The notes under the pieces were generated by a model that was given only the letters and a program-made list of their open reading frames with translations, was not told where the DNA came from and did not search any database. Of a stretch of DNA of 5,109 nt, positions 1 through 5,014 are shown one piece after another. A program made the translations under genes and the position numbers. The first letter of the stretch is position 1. Each line of letters starts with the position of its first letter. Origin of the DNA: Chitinophagales bacterium (GTDB lineage Bacteria; Bacteroidota; Bacteroidia; Chitinophagales; Chitinophagaceae); contig JAAFHG010000301.1 of the NCBI GenBank assembly GCA_013297585.1, positions 1 to 5,109 of the forward strand. Direction: 5' to 3'.

Positions 1-645
1 AAATTTTATTTCACGAATACCTTTGCCTATGCCACTACCTCCAATAATTGCCGAAGGATCTAAAAATATAGCAGCTGTAGTGTCGCTGTATTTAATGTCT
101 TTTGTGCCAGTTCCTTGGCCTGTATTATCTTGTACTTGCACATAATATGGTTTTAACATACCTAAGCTTAAGCCACCACCATAAATTGCGGAAACAGCCA
201 CCCCATTTTTACTGCCTTTTGCACCCAACATTCTTTGCTGCCCAAAGCCTAAGCGTAGGTAATAAAAATTATTTTGCTTTCCATATACATAACTATTACC
301 AAAAAAAACAATAGAACCGCCACCACCTGTAAATGTGTTGCTTTGTTTGTATTGTTTTGGGTCTTTACGCTCACCAAGCGATAGCCACCATAAATTAGTT
401 TTTTTGGTAGTTTTGTATTTTCCATGCTCGTAAGTAAAGCCAAAACCATCACTGTTAAAGTTCAATCCAAAGCTACCTTGCTTTTGAAATACCAATGCTC
501 CTTCCTCTTCTTGTTTAATTAATTGCTCAATTTTAGCTTTTTTTTCTGCTACTTTTTGCTTTTTTACTTGCGCTTTAGTTTGCTGTGCAGTTGCCCATAA
601 TGGCAAACTGATAATAGTCATTAAAATTATCTTCTTCACGTGCAT
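1..645 (-). CDS. Secreted, probably outer-membrane beta-rich protein of unknown function (partial, C-terminus beyond left edge)
   Basis: The minus-strand frame is open from an ATG at 645-643 to the window edge, giving 215 residues with no stop. Residues 1-20 look like a Sec signal peptide (MHVKKIILMTIISLPLWATA, then QQ). Residues 22-48 are rich in Lys, Glu and Gln and probably form a short helix or coiled coil. From about residue 50 the sequence alternates small, aromatic and polar residues in a beta-strand pattern, with glycine-rich turns (GGGGS at 107-111, GGGLSLG at 156-162). The segment SYVYGKQNNFYYLRLGFG (118-135) resembles conserved Bacteroidota proteins annotated only as hypothetical or outer-membrane beta-barrel; that match is from memory. 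A barrel in the outer membrane is inference, since the C-terminal strands are not visible. It diverges from the OsmC gene across 37 bp. I see no Shine-Dalgarno, as is usual in this phylum. I do not know its function. Confidence 0.8.
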   Translation of the reverse strand, partial: MHVKKIILMTIISLPLWATAQQTKAQVKKQKVAEKKAKIEQLIKQEEEGALVFQKQGSFGLNFNSDGFGFTYEHGKYKTTKKTNLWWLSLGERKDPKQYKQSNTFTGGGGSIVFFGNSYVYGKQNNFYYLRLGFGQQRMLGAKGSKNGVAVSAIYGGGLSLGMLKPYYVQVQDNTGQGTGTKDIKYSDTTAAIFLDPSAIIGGSGIGKGIREIKF

Positions 646-652
646 ATATTTG
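645..652 (+). promoter_or_regulatory. Candidate Bacteroidota -7 box (TATATTTG) for the OsmC gene
   Basis: TATATTTG fits the Bacteroidota -7 consensus TAnnTTTG exactly. It lies 30 bp before the OsmC start codon, so transcription would begin near 657-660 and leave a leader of about 25 nt. I see no clear TTG-type -33 element at the right distance upstream, which lowers confidence. The first base of the box is also the first base of the divergent gene's start codon, so the plus-strand polymerase site would sit over the 5' end of the left-hand gene. Confidence 0.4.
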
Positions 653-682
653 TGTTTGTAAATTTATATAAAATCTAGTCAA

Positions 683-1087
683 ATGACATCAACCGTAATT
701 TATAAAGGTGCGTTAAGAACAGAGATGACACATCTACAGAGTACTTCAGTGATAGAAAACGATGCCCCGACCGATAATATGGGTAAAGGAGAACGTTTTA
801 GTCCTACTGATATGGTAGCTACCGCTTTGGGTAGTTGTATGCTTACTACAATGGGTATTAAAGCCAATACTATGGATATTGACTTGACTGACTCAAAGGT
901 AGAAATTACTAAAATTATGAAGCCAGACCCTCGTAGAATTGGCGGCATAAAAGCACATGTAACTATGTCTAAAACATTAAATTTAGACGATAAAACCAAG
1001 GAAATATTAGAACGTGTAGCGCGTACCTGCCCTGTTGAAAGAAGCCTACATCCTGATATGGAATTAGATATCACTTTTGAATGGTAG
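683..1087 (+). CDS. OsmC/Ohr-family thiol protein (134 aa)
   Basis: OsmC and Ohr proteins reduce organic hydroperoxides with a reactive cysteine pair in the cytoplasm; other family members such as E. coli YhfA have no settled substrate. The two family cysteines are present: Cys52 in TALGSCMLTTMG and Cys116 in RTCPVERSLHP. The usual stretch before the first cysteine, GERFSPTDMVA (residues 36-46), is also there. The length of 134 aa is full for the family. The ATG at 683 gives the normal N-terminus (MTSTVIYKGALRTE), with no extension or truncation. The gene stands alone on the plus strand, divergent from the left-hand gene and convergent with the DUF2851 operon, 66 bp tail to tail. The fold assignment is secure; peroxidase activity and substrate are inferred, and the sequence looks closer to the YhfA-like group than to classical Ohr. 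Confidence 0.93.
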   Translation: MTSTVIYKGALRTEMTHLQSTSVIENDAPTDNMGKGERFSPTDMVATALGSCMLTTMGIKANTMDIDLTDSKVEITKIMKPDPRRIGGIKAHVTMSKTLNLDDKTKEILERVARTCPVERSLHPDMELDITFEW

Positions 1088-1153
1088 TATTAAATGGGTA
1101 AATAGATAAATTATTATATTGTAATCAACCCAACAATTTATGCGTCAAACCGT

Positions 1154-2434
1154 TTAATTATTACCCTGTATTTTAAAAATTCTATTGCCTACAGCGCATT
1201 CTAAACAGCGTTTTTGCGTGCAATAATTATTTGTTAATTCTATTAAAGCTTGGCTATCAAAAGCCGAAACAATGGCAACAGACGTCTGTTGCCATTGTTT
1301 GGTAATAGTATTCGTCTCTTTTTTTACTGCCATCAACCACTTAATGGCCTTTTCTTTAATAGCTTCATCTTGCATGTGCAAGCCATAAGCAAATAGCACA
1401 GGAATAACCGTGTTAATGAGTAAATTATCAATTGTTGAAGCGCCTAGCTTTTTCTCTAAAAATTCGCTTTCGGTATCAAATTGATAATGCGTGTGCCAGT
1501 AATCATTGGCAGTTACTTCAAACAGTTTCTTTACCGCAGCAATGTCATTTTGTTCTTTAATTTTTGAAAATAAATGCACAGAATTAACAATCAACATAGC
1601 TAACTGCGCTAAGCGAATAGTAGGAAAATTAGCAGGCCGCATTCTTAAAAAATTGGGCTGAACAAGCACAGGTTGCAGTTGGTATTTCTTTTGCAAAAAC
1701 CGATACTCTTTTTGCAGTAAAATGGCATAATCATCTAAAAAAGTATCATTTAATAAATTAGCCTGCCCTAGCAACATTGCCTCTATTTGATGAACTTGAT
1801 TTTTATGTTTAGCCAATATATTTACCGAAATAGTTTGCGCCATTGCTTCAAATAACTCAGCATTTACTTTAATACCAAAGTTGCCCGCAATCATTATCCA
1901 AAATACTTCTTCCCAATGCTGCTTGGTGGCTTCTAAATAAGCCAATACTTTCTTGGATTTGCGTTCAAGACGTTCTGCCACTAAGCGTTCTTTCCAAGCA
2001 TGCCAACCTAGTTCGCTTAAAGTTGGTGTTGTAATACTGTGGCAAGGAATATTTGAAGCTTGCATTAGTTGTGTATATCGCTCTAACAACACTTTTGGCA
2101 CTCTATCAAGTAATACCAACGTTGGTAATAATGCGCCATTTTCAGTAGAGATATCTGTATCATTTTCCCATACCACATGCAATATCACATTATTGTACTG
2201 CACATCTGTTTGATGATGATGTTTGTACCAATCAGATGCTTTTACATGCAGTTCTATATTGCCAGCAAAACGAATGTTGCTTATTTGAATATTTGCGTCT
2301 AAGAAATCTGGCCCTTGATTAAGATTGTGCTTACCAGATGCAGTAACAGAGAGGGTTTCACCGCTTGTTGTTGTTAATTCTTGACGGTTATAATATTGAA
2401 ATTTCCAAATGAATTGCAGTAGTTTCTCGTTCAT
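1154..2434 (-). CDS. DUF2851 family protein (426 aa)
   Basis: The N-terminal half carries the family pattern: NEKLLQFIWKFQYYN at the start, GPDFLDANIQI (residues 41-51), GNIELHVKASDW (58-69), a histidine run HHH (72-74), then YNNVILHVVWEND (80-92). The C-terminal half is helical, contains RPANFPTIRLAQLA (266-279) and ends with a cysteine cluster C-x4-C-x2-C at residues 405, 410 and 413 followed by AVGNRIF. Another cysteine sits in IPCHS (131). No function is established for the family to my knowledge. I chose the ATG at 2434; a TTG two codons upstream (2440) also reads through, but MNEKLLQF fits the family N-terminus as I remember it. It follows maf by 59 bp on the same strand and is probably the last gene of the ubiA-maf operon, though the gap could hold its own promoter. 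A nuclease-like core is discussed under findings as inference. Confidence 0.88.
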   Translation of the reverse strand: MNEKLLQFIWKFQYYNRQELTTTSGETLSVTASGKHNLNQGPDFLDANIQISNIRFAGNIELHVKASDWYKHHHQTDVQYNNVILHVVWENDTDISTENGALLPTLVLLDRVPKVLLERYTQLMQASNIPCHSITTPTLSELGWHAWKERLVAERLERKSKKVLAYLEATKQHWEEVFWIMIAGNFGIKVNAELFEAMAQTISVNILAKHKNQVHQIEAMLLGQANLLNDTFLDDYAILLQKEYRFLQKKYQLQPVLVQPNFLRMRPANFPTIRLAQLAMLIVNSVHLFSKIKEQNDIAAVKKLFEVTANDYWHTHYQFDTESEFLEKKLGASTIDNLLINTVIPVLFAYGLHMQDEAIKEKAIKWLMAVKKETNTITKQWQQTSVAIVSAFDSQALIELTNNYCTQKRCLECAVGNRIFKIQGNN

Positions 2435-2493
2435 ATACAATAATTTAAGCCAATAAATATTTAGCTAAACTAATGAAAATATAAACTACTATA

Positions 2494-3081
2494 TCAATTT
2501 TGTAGTAATTGTAATTGCTGCACTACCCTACTTACAGGCAAGCCCATTACATTATAAAAATCACCTTCAATAGCTTTAATGCCTACCACACCTATCCAAT
2601 CTTGAATGCCATAGGCACCGGCTTTATCGTAAGGTTGGTATTTGTCTATATAGAACTCAATTTGCGCTTGCGTTAGTTCGTGAAACCAAACCCTTGTAAT
2701 ATCTGCAAATGCGACTTCTTTTCTACCATGTAAAATGACCACACCAGTAATAACACGGTGTTCTTTACCAGATAAACTTGTAAGCGTAGCTATTGCTTCT
2801 TCTCTGCTAGCAGGCTTTCCAATAATTGTTTCGCCTAAAACAACAACAGTATCAGCAGCAATAATTATTTCATTTCGGTGTTCTGCATGGTAAGCAGATC
2901 GGGCAAATGCTTGTACTGCTAATGCTTTTTTCCTTGCAATAAATACAGGTATTTCGTCGGTAGGTAAATCTGATGGGTAAGATTCATCCGTAGCTTTTAC
3001 AATCACTTCAAAGTCTATTTCGGCCCATTCTAACAATTGTTTTCTACGAGGCGATTGTGATGCAAGTATAATTGATGACAT
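2494..3081 (-). CDS. maf: Maf-family nucleoside triphosphate pyrophosphatase (195 aa)
   Basis: Maf proteins are cytoplasmic pyrophosphatases that split nucleoside triphosphates into monophosphate and diphosphate, with activity on dTTP, UTP and modified bases; overexpression of some homologues blocks septum formation. The sequence shows the phosphate-binding start LASQSPRRKQLL (residues 6-17), ESYP (33-36), the catalytic aspartate in AADTVV (Asp77), IGKP (87-90), LSGKEHRVITGV (103-114), DKAGAYGIQ (152-160) and EGDFYNVMGLP (172-182). The DKAGAYGIQ segment matches the YhdE type (dTTP/UTP) and not the YceF type (m7GTP). Length is normal. The start is an ATG 7 bp after the stop of the UbiA gene, so the two are very likely co-transcribed and perhaps coupled in translation. 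No Shine-Dalgarno is visible. Confidence 0.95.
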   Translation of the reverse strand: MSSIILASQSPRRKQLLEWAEIDFEVIVKATDESYPSDLPTDEIPVFIARKKALAVQAFARSAYHAEHRNEIIIAADTVVVLGETIIGKPASREEAIATLTSLSGKEHRVITGVVILHGRKEVAFADITRVWFHELTQAQIEFYIDKYQPYDKAGAYGIQDWIGVVGIKAIEGDFYNVMGLPVSRVVQQLQLLQN

Positions 3082-3088
3082 AATAGTA

Positions 3089-4009
3089 TTATAAGTATAG
3101 TTTAAATAAGCCCATAGATAAAACGCCCGTAAGCATTACCCACTTTATTGCAGAACTCAATTTATGAAAATCATCAGGTGTTTGGGCTGAAAACAACTGC
3201 TTGAAAATCCAAACAATTGGTACTAATACTAGTAATAGTGCATAAGCAATTGGCCACCACCAATGTAATCTTACAGCGTAAACTTGAACGGTAATTAACA
3301 TAGCTATAAGCACCGTTAACCACACAGCTACAAATACTTTAGAGGGATTAATACCCCATGAAATTGGCATGGTTTTGCAGCCATATTTCCTATCACCTTC
3401 TACATCTTCCATGTCTTTAATAATTTCTCGTATCAAATTGATTATGAAAGAAAAAGCTACAAAAATGAGTGCAGTGTTAAACAGAATATCGAAGTTATTT
3501 CCGCTAATAATTTTATGTAGTACCATACTTCTAAAATCGAAGTAAGCAGTAATGGCAACAATCCAAGCTAAATAAATGGCAACCAATACATTACCAATCA
3601 GAAACTTCTTTTTAAATGTAGCAGAATAGGCAAATAAAACAACTACAGAAGCAAAAGCTAGTAAGCAATTTTCGATGTTTACTTTGGCACACAACCCAAT
3701 ACCAATAATACTTAGCCCAATATGTAAAAACAAAGCCCAACGCCTTGAAATAAAGCGATTAATGATTACCTTCTGTGGCTTGTTTATTTGATCAATATTA
3801 AGGTCGAAATAGTCGTTAATGATATAACCTGCAGCAGAAATACAAGCGTAAGCGGCTAATAAAAATAAAAACTGCTGTTGCGCCTTTGCAATATCTATTG
3901 GTTGGTATAATGGCAATTTAATGCAATAGAAAAACAAGCATTGGGTTAATGCAATAATGAGCACATTGCCCCAACGAATCAGCTTTAGAAAGGCATTAAT
4001 TTTTATCAC
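3089..4009 (-). CDS. UbiA-family prenyltransferase, likely geranylgeranylglycerol-phosphate geranylgeranyltransferase-like (306 aa)
   Basis: Members of this family are integral membrane enzymes that transfer a polyprenyl group from its diphosphate to an acceptor, using two Asp-rich motifs and Mg2+. Both motifs are intact: NDYFDLNIDQIN (N65, D66, D69, D73, N76) and DMEDVEGD (D199, D202, D206). About nine hydrophobic segments can be drawn, near 13-30, 45-64, 92-110, 113-130, 139-157, 174-194, 224-245, 250-270 and 287-305. Related Bacteroidota proteins are commonly annotated as geranylgeranylglycerol-phosphate geranylgeranyltransferase. The acceptor cannot be read from sequence, and a quinone, heme or other lipid substrate remains possible. 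The start is GTG (4009-4007): an in-frame TAA lies only two codons upstream and no ATG occurs before the first membrane segment. It is the first gene of the likely ubiA-maf-DUF2851 operon. I found no exact TAnnTTTG box in the 78 bp upstream. Confidence 0.9.
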   Translation of the reverse strand: MIKINAFLKLIRWGNVLIIALTQCLFFYCIKLPLYQPIDIAKAQQQFLFLLAAYACISAAGYIINDYFDLNIDQINKPQKVIINRFISRRWALFLHIGLSIIGIGLCAKVNIENCLLAFASVVVLFAYSATFKKKFLIGNVLVAIYLAWIVAITAYFDFRSMVLHKIISGNNFDILFNTALIFVAFSFIINLIREIIKDMEDVEGDRKYGCKTMPISWGINPSKVFVAVWLTVLIAMLITVQVYAVRLHWWWPIAYALLLVLVPIVWIFKQLFSAQTPDDFHKLSSAIKWVMLTGVLSMGLFKLYL

Positions 4010-4032
4010 GAATGTTTATTTGAAGCAATTTA

Positions 4033-4070
4033 TTATTTGCATGAATACACCTACTGCTTTTATGCAATAA
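4033..4070. repeat. Inverted repeat between iscX and the UbiA gene
   Basis: TTATTTGCAT (4033-4042) and ATGCAATAA (4062-4070) form an inverted repeat with a one-base bulge and a 19-nt loop; the inner six pairs (TTGCAT/ATGCAA) are perfect. It lies in the 78 bp between the iscX stop and the UbiA GTG. On the minus strand it could form a hairpin after iscX, but no T-run follows, so it is a poor intrinsic terminator. It could instead be an operator for the UbiA operon or an mRNA-end stabilising hairpin. The AT-rich context makes chance formation possible. Confidence 0.35.
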
Positions 4071-4087
4071 GTTCATGTTATCATTGC

Positions 4088-4327
4088 CTATTTCTGATTA
4101 TCACGCCATTCATAAACCCATTGGCTTTGAATCATTTCTAAATGCCCTTCAGTACTTTGTTCTTTTGTACCTTCAAAGTTCGGTATTTGTAAAATCCACT
4201 CAAGTAAGTCAGTAAAACGTATACGATAGATTTTACTTTCACCGAAATCGTCACCAAATTTTTCGTACAATTTCATCGCAATATCTTCATGGTCATTCCA
4301 GTGTATTGGTGGTTCAAAGTGGCTCAT
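4088..4327 (-). CDS. iscX: IscX (YfhJ) iron-sulfur cluster assembly protein (79 aa)
   Basis: IscX is a small acidic cytoplasmic protein that, in E. coli, binds the cysteine desulfurase IscS and ferrous iron and modulates cluster assembly. The sequence shows the family pattern in order: IHWNDHEDIAMKLYEKFGDD (residues 8-27), RIRFTDLLEWI (35-45) and LEMIQSQWVYEW (63-74). Length is slightly above that of E. coli IscX (66 aa), from small extensions at both ends. It starts with an ATG and follows the ferredoxin by 48 bp on the same strand, repeating the fdx-iscX order at the end of the E. coli isc operon. That linkage strongly supports the call. Its partner IscS is not encoded in the window. Confidence 0.93.
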   Translation of the reverse strand: MSHFEPPIHWNDHEDIAMKLYEKFGDDFGESKIYRIRFTDLLEWILQIPNFEGTKEQSTEGHLEMIQSQWVYEWRDNQK

Positions 4328-4375
4328 ATATTAGTTTGTAGTTTAAAATTTGTAGTAAATAATTGGGAATTTTAT

Positions 4376-4717
4376 TTACTCACCTAAAAATTGGGTTTGG
4401 TCAGGCAGGGTAATATTGATGTCACCACCAGCGCTTTCGTGTAGCACGCATTGGCAACCAAGACGGCTAGTTAAGCGTGGATTTACGGCTCTGTCAATAA
4501 AATCTTCTTCTCTATCAGATAATTCTTCAATAAACTGCTCACCTTTTTCTACATATAAATGGCAAGTGCTGCAAGCACATACACCACCGCAATTGTGATG
4601 AAGTTCAATTTTATTGTCTAATAATACTTCCAATAAACTTTCACCAAACCCAATATTTGTAAGCGTTTGTGGTTGTTTACCTTTCTCTTCAAATCGAATA
4701 TTAATCGTGTACATCAT
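4376..4717 (-). CDS. fdx: Adrenodoxin-type 2Fe-2S ferredoxin, ISC-like (113 aa)
   Basis: This is a small cytoplasmic electron carrier; ISC ferredoxins supply electrons for sulfur reduction during iron-sulfur cluster assembly. The cluster ligands are visible as C-x5-C-x2-C in NCGGVCACSTCH (Cys43, Cys49, Cys52) and Cys88 in RLGCQC. The extra Cys47 is typical of bacterial ISC ferredoxins; Cys90 is also present. The acidic stretch ELSDREEDFID (65-75) corresponds to the partner-binding region of this family. I start the protein at the ATG at 4717; the next codon (4714) is also ATG, and either gives the normal MYTINIRFEE N-terminus. A TTG 11 codons further upstream (4750) is rejected because the promoter box lies inside that extension. 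It leads a two-gene operon with iscX. Confidence 0.95.
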   Translation of the reverse strand: MMYTINIRFEEKGKQPQTLTNIGFGESLLEVLLDNKIELHHNCGGVCACSTCHLYVEKGEQFIEELSDREEDFIDRAVNPRLTSRLGCQCVLHESAGGDINITLPDQTQFLGE

Positions 4718-4732
4718 TTTTGTTTTGGCTTG

Positions 4733-4763
4733 CAAAAGTATCTGAAACAAGTGTATAATAAAA
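4733..4763 (-). promoter_or_regulatory. Candidate promoter of fdx-iscX: TACTTTTG box with a TTTT element upstream
   Basis: On the minus strand, TACTTTTG (4740-4733) matches the Bacteroidota -7 consensus TAnnTTTG exactly. A TTTT (4763-4760) lies 19 nt upstream, a one-base variant of the TTTG seen at -33 and within the usual spacing of about 17-23 nt. Transcription would start near 4728, leaving a leader of only 11-14 nt before the ATG pair at 4717/4714. The position fits the gene start well, which is the main support. Confidence 0.65.
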
Positions 4764-4776
4764 GTCTATAAAAGTC
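4757..4776 (-). repeat. Two tandem 10-bp repeats (GACTTTTATA / GACTTTTATT) over the fdx -33 region
   Basis: Read on the minus strand, GACTTTTAT occurs twice with a period of exactly 10 bp, about one helical turn; the two decamers differ only in the last base. The downstream copy contains the TTTT taken as the -33 element, and the upstream copy lies just behind it. Such phased placement suits a DNA-binding protein site or an upstream polymerase contact. With only two short AT-rich copies, chance is possible. Confidence 0.4.
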
Positions 4777-4856
4777 GGAATGAGAAATTTCTACTTCAAC
4801 CAACCTTAATTTTAGCTTAAAATTTAAATTTCTTTTCACAATTCAAAAAAGATATC
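4777..4856. other. AT-rich non-coding spacer with palindromes
   Basis: No credible gene is seen here; the only plus-strand ATG frame gives a 9-residue peptide (4780-4809). Two palindromic elements stand out: AGAAATTTCT (4783-4792, perfect) and AATTTTA-gct-TAAAATT (4808-4824, 7-bp arms, 3-nt loop). Next to the second is AAATTTAAATTT (4820-4831). They sit between the fdx promoter and the putative plus-strand RNA, so they could be operator sites shared by the two divergent units, but in sequence this AT-rich they may be incidental. Confidence 0.35.
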
Positions 4857-4937
4857 TACTTTGCGTCAACGTTTGCGTACCTAGTACACAACAACTACAA
4901 TCAAATTGTGGTTTTAGACCTCTAAATAGTGCTTAAT

Positions 4938-4979
4938 ATGAAAAGTATGGGTCTATCAAAAATGAGGATAGACATTTAA
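4938..4979 (+). CDS. Possible 13-residue micro-ORF inside the structured region
   Basis: ATG at 4938 opens MKSMGLSKMRIDI and stops at TAA (4977-4979). The peptide has three basic and one acidic residue, and no run of one amino acid such as regulates classical amino-acid attenuators. Its frame covers the strand GGTCTATC that is shared by the two alternative hairpins, so translating ribosomes would affect the fold. Most likely this is a chance ORF; it is listed because of that overlap. Confidence 0.15.
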   Translation: MKSMGLSKMRIDI

Positions 4980-5014
4980 TATTTTGTTTTTTTGGTTGCT
5001 TGCTTATAAATAAT

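Noticed and set aside
102..452. Open frames on both strands within the left-hand gene (102-314 plus, 249-452 minus)
   Set aside because: They overlap the minus-strand frame with a signal peptide and coherent beta-rich protein; their translations look like random low-complexity sequence.
700..1074. 124-codon minus-strand frame opposite the OsmC gene
   Set aside because: It is the antisense shadow of a gene with clear OsmC motifs; no family features of its own.
1095..1132. TGGGT/ACCCA inverted repeat between the convergent OsmC and DUF2851 genes, as a terminator
   Set aside because: Only five pairs around a 28-nt loop and no T-run on either strand at the right place.
1953..2213. 86-codon plus-strand frame inside DUF2851
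   Set aside because: Antisense to conserved DUF2851 sequence, no recognisable motifs.
2460..2469. TTTAGCTAAA palindrome between maf and DUF2851
   Set aside because: A perfect 10-bp palindrome, but in AT-rich spacer it is expected by chance; no second copy or promoter box nearby.
4328..4375. Imperfect direct repeat of TTTGTAGT in the fdx-iscX spacer, as a regulatory site
   Set aside because: Short, AT-rich and within an apparent operon; no promoter box accompanies it.
4416..4598. 60-codon plus-strand frame opposite the ferredoxin
   Set aside because: Antisense to the cysteine-motif region of the ferredoxin; no support of its own.
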